Part shown: positions 27,261 to 35,564 of the stretch, one piece after another
Position numbering within the stretch: position 1 is the stretch's first letter
Layout: each line of letters opens with the position of its first letter
NCBI GenBank assembly: GCA_014055525.1
Contig: WIAH01000003.1
Span: forward strand, 178,919-242,918
Source of the DNA: Nitrospira sp. CR1.3
GTDB lineage: Bacteria > Nitrospirota > Nitrospiria > Nitrospirales > Nitrospiraceae
DNA: 64,000 bases
Reading direction: 5' to 3'
Made by a program: the position numbers and the translations under genes
The notes under the pieces: generated by a model
Seen by the model: the letters and a program-made list of their open reading frames with translations, nothing else
The model's database searches: none
Told to the model about the DNA's origin: nothing

Positions 27261-29117
27261 ATGCGACACCAGGGCGGATTGATACAGCGGGTCATTCAGA
27301 CCATCCGTGGCTCTCGCGGAATCCTCGCGGGGTTGATGGTGGCCGCCGGCCTTTTTGCGCTCCCTTCCTTCGGACTCGCGGCGGATGCCGCGCCGGCCGT
27401 CGCAACCGAGTATCGAGACATTCCCGGCATCGGAAGCCGCAACATCGTCTGGGTTATCGCTCAGCTGCACCTCCTGCTTGCCGGATTCGTGCTGGGTGTG
27501 CCGATCTTCGCCTGGCTCTGCGAGGTCGTGGGCTGGAAGAGCGGCGAGAAGCGGTACGACAAGCTGGCGAAGGAATTCACCAAGCTGCTGACCTCCTCTT
27601 ATGCGACCACAGCCCTCTTCGGCGGGATTCTGCTCTTCCTCTTGATCGCGTTCTATCCCAAACTGATGAACTACCTGACGGATATTTTCTTCCCGTCGTT
27701 CATTTTCTACTGCATTCTCTTCCTGCTGGAAACCGCGACGCTCTACCTCTATTGGTACGGCTGGGATGCGATGCAGGATGGCGGGAAAAAGACGTTCCAC
27801 ATTTTTCTTGGGTTTTTGCTCAATCTGTTCGCCTTCTTCATCATGATCGTCCCGAATTCCTGGGCGACGTTCCAGGCCAGTCCCGTGGTCATCGCGGAAG
27901 GCACGGACCTTCAGCGCGCCTGGGCCGCAACGTGGAATCCGACCTGGTGGCCGGTCAATATCCATCGATTGATCGCCAACGTGGTGCTGGGCGGTTACAT
28001 CTGCGGCGCCTATGCCGGAATCCGCTACCTGGCCGCCAGGAACGCGGAAGAGCGCGATCACTACGACTGGATGGGCTACGTCGGGAATTTTATCGGCGTG
28101 TTCGGATTGTTGCCGTTGCCGTTCGCCGGCTACTGGCTCATGCGAGAAATTTATCAGTACAACCAGCAGATGGGCATCACGCTGATGGGCGGCTTCCTGT
28201 CCTGGCTGTTCATCCTGCAAGCCATGCTGATCGGCGTCCTGTTCCTCGGATCCAACTATTATTTCTGGCTGGGGATCACGCACCGGATTCCAGGATCCGA
28301 GGGACAGTACAAGAAGCCCATCATGGCGATGCTGGTCATTCTGCTGCTCTGTCTGGGCGTCTGGATGACGCCGCACTCGCTGGTCGCCAGTCTGGAAGAA
28401 GCCAGAAAGATGGGCGGCACGCACCATCCGCTGTTGGGGGTCTTCGGCGTCATGTCGGCCAAAATGACCGTGGCCAACCTCATGATTCTCGTGACCTTCA
28501 TGAGCTTCATCATGTACTGGCGCGCGGGGAAGCAGGAAACCGCCACCTGGGCCAAGGTGGCGCGAGCGGTCATGGGGGCGGTCCTCGTGATCGCCGCGCT
28601 CGCGGTGATCGTCTTGGGTGTGTGGGGCTATTTCGTCCCGGCCATCATCCGCATCAATTACTTCTCGACCTCGCAGGTGTTGATCGTCCTATTTGTGATG
28701 TTGACGATTACTCCGCTCACCGCCTTGCTGTTGAAGAGCGCCAGGACGACCACGGAAATGGTCTGGGGCCGGATGCCTCCCCGCGCCGGCTATGCGCTCG
28801 TATTGAATGCGGTGATGGTGATACTGCTCATGACGCTCATGGGCTATGCCCGCTCCTCTTCGAGAGTTCACTGGCACATCTACGGGGTGATGCGCGATTC
28901 GTCCCAGTACGCCTTTTCTCCGGCGTTGGGCTATGCGGCTGCGTTCATGGCCTTGAACACGTTTCTGTTCTGCATGCTCGTGGCCTTCATCTTCTGGGTC
29001 GCCACAATGGGGGACAAGGGCAAGGCAGGGTATGGCGGAGGCGCGAAGGGTGAGCTGCCGCACGGGATGCCGGCGATGGCAGGCGGGTCACAGTCGTTGA
29101 GCAAGCTGAAAGGTTGA
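27261..29117 (+). CDS. Second cytochrome bd oxidase subunit I-like (CydA-like) membrane protein
   Basis: About 618 residues from ATG 27261, which has AGGTGA five bases upstream; a GTG at 27252 is in frame. A signal-like N-terminus (LAGLMVAAGLFALPSFGLAAD) precedes a CydA-like core with His70 (AQLHLLLAGFVLG), Glu157 (LLETATLYLYWYGWD) and His235 (VNIHRLIANVVLGGY), matching the haem-related residues of CydA. It is a diverged paralogue of the 21.6-kb gene, and about 50 residues longer with extra C-terminal helices. No CydB is present. Possible roles are terminal oxidase, or haem b subunit of a supercomplex with the neighbouring bc proteins. Confidence 0.78.
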   Translation: MRHQGGLIQRVIQTIRGSRGILAGLMVAAGLFALPSFGLAADAAPAVATEYRDIPGIGSRNIVWVIAQLHLLLAGFVLGVPIFAWLCEVVGWKSGEKRYDKLAKEFTKLLTSSYATTALFGGILLFLLIAFYPKLMNYLTDIFFPSFIFYCILFLLETATLYLYWYGWDAMQDGGKKTFHIFLGFLLNLFAFFIMIVPNSWATFQASPVVIAEGTDLQRAWAATWNPTWWPVNIHRLIANVVLGGYICGAYAGIRYLAARNAEERDHYDWMGYVGNFIGVFGLLPLPFAGYWLMREIYQYNQQMGITLMGGFLSWLFILQAMLIGVLFLGSNYYFWLGITHRIPGSEGQYKKPIMAMLVILLLCLGVWMTPHSLVASLEEARKMGGTHHPLLGVFGVMSAKMTVANLMILVTFMSFIMYWRAGKQETATWAKVARAVMGAVLVIAALAVIVLGVWGYFVPAIIRINYFSTSQVLIVLFVMLTITPLTALLLKSARTTTEMVWGRMPPRAGYALVLNAVMVILLMTLMGYARSSSRVHWHIYGVMRDSSQYAFSPALGYAAAFMALNTFLFCMLVAFIFWVATMGDKGKAGYGGGAKGELPHGMPAMAGGSQSLSKLKG

Positions 29118-29205
29118 GGTCAAGGTTGAGGCTCGGGGCAAGATCAGGATCCATCTTTTCTCAATCTTAATCTCGACCTGAACCTTGAATATGAAGTGAG
29201 GACCT

Positions 29206-29829
29206 ATGAGTGAAGTCGTCAAACTGCAGCTGATCGGTCTTTCCGTCGTCGGAGTGGGCATCGTCATTCTGCTCTTCGTCCGGGCGCAGTTCGCCAGGGT
29301 GACCGGATTTGTGGCGATTGTTCTGGGTCTCTTCTCGCTGGTCGCGTTGTCCGTGCCGCAGATGGCGTCGCTGCCTCCCGCCGAAGAGAAGTTTGACATC
29401 GCGACCGTCAAGACTCCGACCGACATGGCGGCGATCGGGCAGAAGATTTTCTTCAGCAAGGGCCAATGCGCGCTCTGTCACTCCATCGGTCCAAGCGAAT
29501 CGGCACGCTGCCCGGACTTGAAAGGGATCGGCGCCAAGCTGAGCCGGGAATTCATTTTCGAGAGCCTGACTCAACCCCAGGCCTATATCTACCTCGACTA
29601 TCGACACGAGGGGTTACCGAAGGAGTACCCGGCCCGGATGCCCTATATCAATAAGAATCCCATCGGACTGACGAAGAATGAAATTTTGTCCGTAATCGCC
29701 TTCTTGCAGCAGATGAGCGGGGAACCGATTTCCGTCAATCCATCCGAGCTCGAAGTGCCGGGACAGACTCCCGCGGCTCCCGTAAAGGCCGGGGACTCTG
29801 TTCCAGTCGCCGTCGCGCAAGCGCGCTGA
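29206..29829 (+). CDS. Membrane-anchored monohaem cytochrome c
   Basis: A 207-residue protein with two N-terminal membrane helices (residues ~7-25 and ~34-50) and a periplasmic class I cytochrome c domain. The haem site is CALCH at 88-92, and PARMPYINKNPIGLTKNEILSVIAFL supplies a likely axial Met. It ends in a short Pro/Ala-rich tail. The 88-base gap upstream holds an imperfect repeat of a GAGGTCAAGGTT-like sequence, partly inverted near the start codon. The next cytochrome gene starts 10 bases downstream. Confidence 0.82.
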   Translation: MSEVVKLQLIGLSVVGVGIVILLFVRAQFARVTGFVAIVLGLFSLVALSVPQMASLPPAEEKFDIATVKTPTDMAAIGQKIFFSKGQCALCHSIGPSESARCPDLKGIGAKLSREFIFESLTQPQAYIYLDYRHEGLPKEYPARMPYINKNPIGLTKNEILSVIAFLQQMSGEPISVNPSELEVPGQTPAAPVKAGDSVPVAVAQAR

Positions 29830-29839
29830 GGAGGAATCT

Positions 29840-30559
29840 ATGGGGGGCTCGTTGGGCAAACCGATCATTCTTGTCGCGATTATTTATCTGCTCTTGAAAT
29901 TTGTCGTGCCGAATATTCCCGGCTCGGCACCGCTTCCCTCTAGTCTCATTTTTCTTTATTTGATGCTCACGACGTCCGGGATCGTGATTTTCGCGACATT
30001 GAGCGGAGAGTCGAAGGACGCATTCTGGGGCCCCATCCAACGGTTCATGACCGGTGAGAACATCGGCGGACTGCAAATGCTCCGATATGGCGTCCTTATT
30101 CTGTTTCCCCTCCTGGTGGGATGGCAGACTTACAGCAGCACGGCGCCGAGCGATCAGCCGCCGGCGGAGAACCGGACGATTCATCCGGCGCCGCCCGGCG
30201 AATACACCGGCCTGTCGAACCCGGTCGCCAAGACTCCCGACAACATTATGCAGGGCAAAGGTTTCTACGCGGCCTTCTGTTCTCCCTGTCACGGCGGGCA
30301 ATTCGACGGGAAGGGCCCGGCGGCCCGCGGATTCAATCCACCCCCGGCGAACTTTTCGGATCCCACCACGATTGCCATGTTGCAGGAGAGTTACCTGTTC
30401 TGGCGCATCAAGAAAGGCGGCGTCGGCCTTCCCATCGAAGGGATGCCGTGGAAATCCGCGATGCCGCGATGGGAAGTCGAACTACCGGACGAGTGGATCT
30501 GGAAGATCATTATGGGCGAGTACGACGGAGCCCATCAGTCCCCGAGAACGTGGGAGTAA
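29840..30559 (+). CDS. Membrane-anchored monohaem cytochrome c
   Basis: A 239-residue protein with three N-terminal membrane helices (residues ~8-24, 35-53, 80-97) and a C-terminal cytochrome c domain with CSPCHGG at 147-153. MPWKSAMPRWEVELPDEWIWKIIMG is typical of the axial-Met region of class I cytochromes. It follows the preceding cytochrome gene by 10 bases after GAGGAG, and is in turn followed by the Nxr-gamma-like gene. It is likely an electron carrier attached to the complex. Confidence 0.82.
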   Translation: MGGSLGKPIILVAIIYLLLKFVVPNIPGSAPLPSSLIFLYLMLTTSGIVIFATLSGESKDAFWGPIQRFMTGENIGGLQMLRYGVLILFPLLVGWQTYSSTAPSDQPPAENRTIHPAPPGEYTGLSNPVAKTPDNIMQGKGFYAAFCSPCHGGQFDGKGPAARGFNPPPANFSDPTTIAMLQESYLFWRIKKGGVGLPIEGMPWKSAMPRWEVELPDEWIWKIIMGEYDGAHQSPRTWE

Positions 30560-30582
30560 CCATCAGGTTTGACGAGGCCTCT

Positions 30583-31419
30583 ATGATAAGGGTGATGCAA
30601 GGACGATCGGCGACAGGCGGAGTGGTATTGGCATGCGCGGCCTCCGCGTTTCTGCTGACGGGGGCGACGCAGGGTTTCGCCCAGGAGAGCGTCGCCGTCC
30701 GGGCTCCGATGGTCAAGGGCGCGCTTCCAGTCGACGATCCCAATGCGGCCGCCTGGAACAGCGCGCCGCTCTCGCAATTCCCGATGTCGCCCCAAGTCCA
30801 TTGGCAGAACCGCATTCAGGAAGCGACGGTGAAAGATCTTAAAATTCGCGCGTTGCACGATGGGGCGCAGGTGGCGTTCCTGTTGGAATACGCGGATCCG
30901 ACGGAAGATCCGGACGACTCAGCCGCGCTTGAATTCATGGTCGGCGACAAGAAGGCTCACTTTGCGCACGGCCAGCCGATGGCCCAGGTCGAAGGCGGCC
31001 CGGTCAACATCTGGTTCTGGAAGAACAAGGAAAACAAAGCGGTCGATATGAGCGCCAAGGGCTTCGGCACTCTGAAGGCCCAGGCGCATCAGGATGTGAA
31101 GGCCAAGGGCGCCTATTCGGGCGGCGCTTGGAAGGTCGTGTTCTCCCGCCCCTTGACGACCGAACATCCCGACGAGGATGCCCAGGTCAAGCCGGGGGAA
31201 TTCATCAACATTGCGTTTGCTGTTTGGGACGGAAAGAAAGACGCGAGCGGTGAGCTGCGTGAAAAGGGCTCCCAGAAGGCGGTGTCCTCCTGGTGGTATT
31301 TCCGCGCGGAACCTCCCCCGGATTATTCAGGCTATCTGTATGCGGCGATGGCGATCGCCGTGGCGTTGGGGTTTCAGTTCGTCCTGATCCGTAAACTGAA
31401 GAAAGGGCAGTCAACATGA
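30583..31419 (+). CDS. Haem-binding protein resembling the gamma subunit of nitrite oxidoreductase/ethylbenzene dehydrogenase (NxrC-like)
   Basis: A 278-residue exported protein with a signal peptide (VVLACAASAFLLTGATQGFAQ), a beta-rich domain of the ethylbenzene-dehydrogenase gamma type (LKIRALHDGAQVAFLLEYADPTEDP, then GPVNIWFWKNK and WKVVFSRPL) and a C-terminal membrane helix (YAAMAIAVALGFQFVLI). This family binds one haem b through Met/Lys-type ligands and has no CXXCH, consistent with this sequence. In Nitrospira, NxrC candidates are of this type, but no nxrA or nxrB is in the window. The upstream frame to 30121 overlaps the cytochrome gene and is rejected. Its end overlaps the next gene (ATGA). 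Confidence 0.75.
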   Translation: MIRVMQGRSATGGVVLACAASAFLLTGATQGFAQESVAVRAPMVKGALPVDDPNAAAWNSAPLSQFPMSPQVHWQNRIQEATVKDLKIRALHDGAQVAFLLEYADPTEDPDDSAALEFMVGDKKAHFAHGQPMAQVEGGPVNIWFWKNKENKAVDMSAKGFGTLKAQAHQDVKAKGAYSGGAWKVVFSRPLTTEHPDEDAQVKPGEFINIAFAVWDGKKDASGELREKGSQKAVSSWWYFRAEPPPDYSGYLYAAMAIAVALGFQFVLIRKLKKGQST

Positions 31420-32432
31420 AGGCGGCAAGGCTGCAAGTCATGGGAGCGGTGGCTGGCCTGATCGGTATCTGGGCCTTGGTTGCCGGAGGCTGTGCGAGCG
31501 AACAACAGAGAAAAGGCCAGGAGCTCTACGCCCACTACTGTCTGCATTGTCACGGCGAGCACGGGCGCCAGAACGAGGGTTTCAACTGGTCCTCCATGCC
31601 TGATCCCAAGCCAAAAGACCTGTCCAACAAGTCCGAGATGGGGACTTTCAAGGACGAAGAAATTTTCAACACGATTTCGCGTGATATGAAAGACACGAGC
31701 CCGGGCGGCGACAAGATCGGGGACGACGAATTCGCTGTCCCCACCATGCCGACCTTTAAGTACACGCTCTCGGAAGATGAAATCTGGGCCATCGTGGGAT
31801 ACGTCCGCACGCTGCACGGTATGAAGCTGGAGTTCAAAGTCGAGGAGCGGAAGAAGGAACTGGCCGATGCGCTGCAGGCGGCCCAAGCCAAGTTCGACCA
31901 GGCCAAGCAGACCTACGAAGCGGCCGAAAAAAAGGCCAGCGATGAGGCTGAGAAGAAGAGCGAAGCGCTCAAGAAGGATGTCGACGTGGACGAAGCTTCC
32001 TACGCCAAGGAGCAAGCGGCTATGGCGCTGGCGAAAAAAGATCTCGATGCCGCGCAACTCGCCGCGAACAATTTTTCCACCAGACCCGGCAAGGGCGTCA
32101 ATGTGGCCAGGCCAGACCTGACGGTGAAGCCGGAGCAGGCGGCGCAACTCGCGGAAGCGGGCAAGAAACTGTACTCGAACAAGTATGGCTGCAACGGCTG
32201 CCACAGTGTCGGTGAAGAAGGAGGCAAAGTCGGTCCTGCCTTGGACCGCGCGGGCTTCCGTCTCAACGGCACCTGGGTGTATCGTTGGGTCAAAAACCCA
32301 CAGGCCATGAAGCCGGAGACGAGAATGCCGGCTTTGGGATTGAGCGATGCGGACGCCAAGGCTGTGGTGATGTACCTCGGCACGTTACGTGCCGCGAAGC
32401 CGGAGCCGCCGAGCAACAAACCGGCAAGCTGA
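31416..32432 (+). CDS. Dihaem cytochrome c lipoprotein with central coiled coil
   Basis: A 338-residue protein with a lipobox (VAGGC, Cys26) and two class I cytochrome c domains. The first haem site is CLHCH at 42-46 and the second CNGCH at 259-263, with axial Met candidates in MPTFKYTLSEDE and MPALGLSDADAK. Between them lies an Ala/Lys/Glu-rich helix of about 80 residues that should form a coiled coil separating the haem domains. It overlaps the NxrC-like gene by four bases and is the last gene of the respiratory cluster. Confidence 0.84.
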   Translation: MKAARLQVMGAVAGLIGIWALVAGGCASEQQRKGQELYAHYCLHCHGEHGRQNEGFNWSSMPDPKPKDLSNKSEMGTFKDEEIFNTISRDMKDTSPGGDKIGDDEFAVPTMPTFKYTLSEDEIWAIVGYVRTLHGMKLEFKVEERKKELADALQAAQAKFDQAKQTYEAAEKKASDEAEKKSEALKKDVDVDEASYAKEQAAMALAKKDLDAAQLAANNFSTRPGKGVNVARPDLTVKPEQAAQLAEAGKKLYSNKYGCNGCHSVGEEGGKVGPALDRAGFRLNGTWVYRWVKNPQAMKPETRMPALGLSDADAKAVVMYLGTLRAAKPEPPSNKPAS

Positions 32433-32474
32433 ACGACTAGGCTGCTGAACTGTTCAACTAGGCCGGCTGATTCA

Positions 32475-33374
32475 TCAAAGCAAGCATCCGGCGAGCAATC
32501 CGGCCAGAATTCCTGAGCCGAGCCACACGTGCCGGTGAAAGAGTTCAAAGGCGCGCGTGGCTGAGACGGCTGCCCTCAACTCAAGCGCTTGCTTCGCCGC
32601 CAGAATAGCGGCTGCTCCCAGCACTGCGTAATAGATCCAACCGATTCTTGTTATCCAACCGGCAAGACCGAGCAGCGCCAGCATGGCGGCGAGCGTCGAT
32701 CCGACCGCAAGCCATATCCATTTGCCGAAAAAGAGGGCGGAAGATTTCACGCCGATGCGACGATCGTCCTCCTGATCCTGAAGCGCATAGATCGTGTCGT
32801 AGCCGATGGCCCAACAGACCGTAGCACCGAACAGGATCCAGGCTGGCGCCTCGATCGTCCCGCGAGAGGCAGCCCAGGCCATGATCGTCCCCCAACCGAA
32901 GGCGATACCCAGCATGGCTTGCGGCATACGGACGAAGCGTTTGGCAAAAGGATAGAGGCTAGCCAGGAGTACGGCGATCGGACTCAACAGCGCCGTGAGA
33001 GAATTAAGCGTCATTACCAGTATCCCTGCCAGCCCGAGTAGAACCGCGGCAACTAGCAGGGCATGCCGAGGCGACAGTTCCCCGGAAGCCAGCGGCCTGG
33101 TGTGAGTCCGCGCGACATGCCGATCGAACGAGCGGTCCGCGAGATCGTTCAAGACCACGCCGGCGCTTCGCATGAGAAATGAACCGATTGCGAAGGTAAG
33201 CACGAGCCGAAGCGGAGGCGTCCCCTGGCCCGCCAGAACGAGAGACCACATGGTGGGCAGGAGCAGCAACCATGTGCCGGTTTGGTTCCGCAAACGAATC
33301 AGCCTGGCGATGGCGGACCAGGAAAGTCTCGGCGCGGTGAACTGGGGGGAAGTCGTCGAATCCAATTCGTTCAT
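32475..33374 (-). CDS. ubiA: UbiA-family prenyltransferase, 4-hydroxybenzoate polyprenyltransferase type
   Basis: A 299-residue membrane prenyltransferase. The first Asp motif is NDLADRSFDRHVARTHTRPLASG and the second is YDTIYALQDQEDDRRIGVKSSALFFG; both bind Mg-diphosphate and closely follow the UbiA pattern. It attaches a polyprenyl tail to an aromatic acid in quinone synthesis. Nitrospira use menaquinone, so it might act in the futalosine route (MqnP role) rather than in ubiquinone synthesis; the sequence alone does not separate these. It converges with the respiratory cluster and is divergent from the caspase-like gene. Confidence 0.88.
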   Translation of the reverse strand: MNELDSTTSPQFTAPRLSWSAIARLIRLRNQTGTWLLLLPTMWSLVLAGQGTPPLRLVLTFAIGSFLMRSAGVVLNDLADRSFDRHVARTHTRPLASGELSPRHALLVAAVLLGLAGILVMTLNSLTALLSPIAVLLASLYPFAKRFVRMPQAMLGIAFGWGTIMAWAASRGTIEAPAWILFGATVCWAIGYDTIYALQDQEDDRRIGVKSSALFFGKWIWLAVGSTLAAMLALLGLAGWITRIGWIYYAVLGAAAILAAKQALELRAAVSATRAFELFHRHVWLGSGILAGLLAGCLL

Positions 33375-33434
33375 CGGGGGGGACCTTAGCCGAGGGGTAT
33401 GGACCTGTCAAATGAGCCCTTCGGTTGTGATCGT

Positions 33435-35402
33435 ATGAGACTTTTCGGTATAACGACTATCGTGCGACCAGTGCAGAGAGAACTCTCCTCGCTATTCACG
33501 CGCGCCACCGGCGCGGCGCTGGCCTGGTTCCTGTTGCTTTCACTCACCGCCTGCGGGCTCTTTGCTTCGCGCGACGGCCTGGGAGCCGGCTACTATCTGC
33601 CGCTCACCGTACAGGTGCGGATGGCGCCGAGCGTTGCTGCGGCACAGGTCTCGTATCAGGATGCCTGCGGCCAACCCAAGACGCTACCGCTGGGCACGCT
33701 GCTTTCTGAGGCGATCAAACGAAAGTCAGGGCGTGTGTTCGAGAAAGTAATCCTGGAGGATCAGAGTGTGGTGGCGGTGGACGGATACCAGGACGTCTCC
33801 GTCGGACTGACTGAATTGGACCTGGCCGTCACGCGGAAAGTCACGAGAACCTACCCTGCGACGATCAGCATCGGACTGGACTTCGCCTACACGGCTGCCG
33901 ATGGGACAGTTCTACACAGCAAGAAATTGAAAAGTGTCGGGCGCGGCGATGTGGATGTGACCGATGCCTCTTGCGACGTGTCGGGGCTCGATAAGATTGC
34001 ACAGGAAGCGATCGGCCATGTGACCGACGGCATGGCCAAGCAACTCGGGACATCGAGGAAGATTCTCAATGCGGCCGATGCCCGAAAGGCAGGAGCGGCA
34101 CTACCTGTGGCCGCGGCAGCAGCTCCCCCTTCTCCAATTGCAGTCTCGGGCCAGCCCGCAGCTCGAAGTCCTGACCCGGCTCCCTCGTCTGCGCCGGTCC
34201 AGGCGCAGACGGCATCCGGCGAATCAGCCGTCATCAACTTCCGCGCGATCATTCGCGACGAAAACCGCAATCAGCTTCTCCATACAGGCGAAACGATCTC
34301 CGTCGAGATCGAGGTGAAAAACGACGGTCCCGGTGAAGCCTCCGGGGTCGAGATTCTGGTCAGCGGAACTCCGGAACTGGTCGAACAGATTCCCGGAGTG
34401 CTGCCGGTTGGGAATATTCCGTCTGGTGAAGTAAAGCGGGTTTCCCTGGAGGGAAAAATCGGAACGGTCAAGGAGGCGATTCAAGCTGAGCTCGTGCTGG
34501 CGGTGCGCAGCCGCTCGCCATCGGACCAGTTGCCTTCCGCGAAGAAATTTCTCGTCGCGATGAAACCCGGCACGGCTCCGGAAGCCACGGCGATGCCGGT
34601 AGATGTCGATGAGCTGCCGAAGCGCGCCGGGAAGTTGAAACAGCCGAGGGCGATCGGCATTGCCATCGGCGTCGGACAATTCCGTGAAAGCGGACTGCAG
34701 CGCGTCAAATATGCCGCCCATGACGCGGAAGTCGTCGCGACATATTGGCAGGCGATTCTTGGGATTTCCTCCGATCGCGTTCGTCGGCTTACCGACTCCC
34801 ATGCGCTGAAAACCGATCTGGCGGAGACCTTCGAAGAATGGCTTCCGAAGCAGGCGGATACAACAACGGTCGCCTACATCTATGTGTCAGGCCGCGGAGT
34901 GGTGGAGGCTTCAACCGGGGCCGTCTTCATGATTCCGTTCGATGGAGCATCGTCTTCCGTCGGCAGATTATTCTCTCTCCGTCGAATGCATGAAGCACTG
35001 GTGAAGTCGCCGATCCAACGGGCGATCATCATTCTGGATCTATCGCTTGAGCCGGTTGCAAAGAAGGACGGTGTGGAGCCGGTTCCTCCGGTCTGGGAAC
35101 AGGAGACGGCGGGCAAGGAAAAAGTGATGTGGATGGTGGGCAATCGGTCCGTCCAGGAAGCTCATCCTTACGATCTCGGGCAGCACGGATTGTTTACCTA
35201 TGAAATTCTGAAGGGTCTGGCTGGCGCTGCCGATATGGATAAGGACGGAACGATTCTCGCCGGCGAACTTTGCACCTATGCCAAAGGGCAAGTGCTGGAA
35301 TCCGCGAGGGAACAATTCGCCAACCAACAGGAGCCGCTCTGTATTCCACCGCCCGGACAGGGTGCCGCAGTTCGACTTCAGGCGGTCGCGAAATTAAAGT
35401 AG
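33435..35402 (+). CDS. Lipoprotein with a caspase-like (peptidase C14) domain lacking catalytic residues
   Basis: A 655-residue protein from ATG 33435 with a lipoprotein signal (LLLSLTACGLF). An N-terminal beta-rich region (~30-215) and an Ala/Pro linker precede a CARDB/DUF11-like Ig domain (~260-375; VINFRAIIRDENRNQLLHTGETISVEIEVKNDGPGEA), then a C14 caspase-like fold (from ~405: AIGIAIGVGQFRESGLQRVKYAAHDAEVV). The catalytic His motif SGHG reads SGRG (Arg487) and the DxC motif reads DLS (Ser537), so it is probably not a protease. A C-terminal EF-hand-like DMDKDGTI segment also appears. It stands alone, upstream of tRNA-Thr. Confidence 0.75.
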   Translation: MRLFGITTIVRPVQRELSSLFTRATGAALAWFLLLSLTACGLFASRDGLGAGYYLPLTVQVRMAPSVAAAQVSYQDACGQPKTLPLGTLLSEAIKRKSGRVFEKVILEDQSVVAVDGYQDVSVGLTELDLAVTRKVTRTYPATISIGLDFAYTAADGTVLHSKKLKSVGRGDVDVTDASCDVSGLDKIAQEAIGHVTDGMAKQLGTSRKILNAADARKAGAALPVAAAAAPPSPIAVSGQPAARSPDPAPSSAPVQAQTASGESAVINFRAIIRDENRNQLLHTGETISVEIEVKNDGPGEASGVEILVSGTPELVEQIPGVLPVGNIPSGEVKRVSLEGKIGTVKEAIQAELVLAVRSRSPSDQLPSAKKFLVAMKPGTAPEATAMPVDVDELPKRAGKLKQPRAIGIAIGVGQFRESGLQRVKYAAHDAEVVATYWQAILGISSDRVRRLTDSHALKTDLAETFEEWLPKQADTTTVAYIYVSGRGVVEASTGAVFMIPFDGASSSVGRLFSLRRMHEALVKSPIQRAIIILDLSLEPVAKKDGVEPVPPVWEQETAGKEKVMWMVGNRSVQEAHPYDLGQHGLFTYEILKGLAGAADMDKDGTILAGELCTYAKGQVLESAREQFANQQEPLCIPPPGQGAAVRLQAVAKLK

Positions 35403-35466
35403 CCCCTTATAAATACCCCTTGAGGCTGAGAAAAAACCCGTGTAGGTTATGGACTCTTTTCAAGAT

Positions 35467-35542
35467 GCCGGCGTAGCTCAGTTGGTAGAGCAGCGGTTTC
35501 GTAAACCGCAGGTCGCTGGTTCGATTCCAGTCGCCGGCTCCA
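35467..35542 (+). tRNA. tRNA-Thr (anticodon CGT)
   Basis: A 76-nt cloverleaf. The acceptor stem GCCGGCG (35467-35473) pairs with CGCCGGC (35532-35538), the anticodon stem GCGGT/ACCGC surrounds TTCGTAA with anticodon CGT, and the T arm CTGG-TTCGATT-CCAG is intact. The CCA is encoded at 35540-35542. The mature 3' end is also the left arm of a 13-bp hairpin just downstream. Confidence 0.95.
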
Positions 35543-35564
35543 GGTTGCGTAGCAACCTGGAGCC
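35536..35564 (+). terminator. 13-bp perfect hairpin starting in the tRNA-Thr 3' end
   Basis: GGCTCCAGGTTGC (35536-35548) and GCAACCTGGAGCC (35552-35564) form a perfect 13-bp stem with a three-base loop. The left arm includes the tRNA discriminator and CCA. It lacks a T-run on the plus strand, so it may be a processing or weak termination structure rather than a classical intrinsic terminator. Confidence 0.5.

Noticed and set aside
27024..28427. 467-residue minus-strand open frame
   Set aside because: It lies antisense to the second CydA-like gene and has the same His/Gln/Arg-rich shadow composition.
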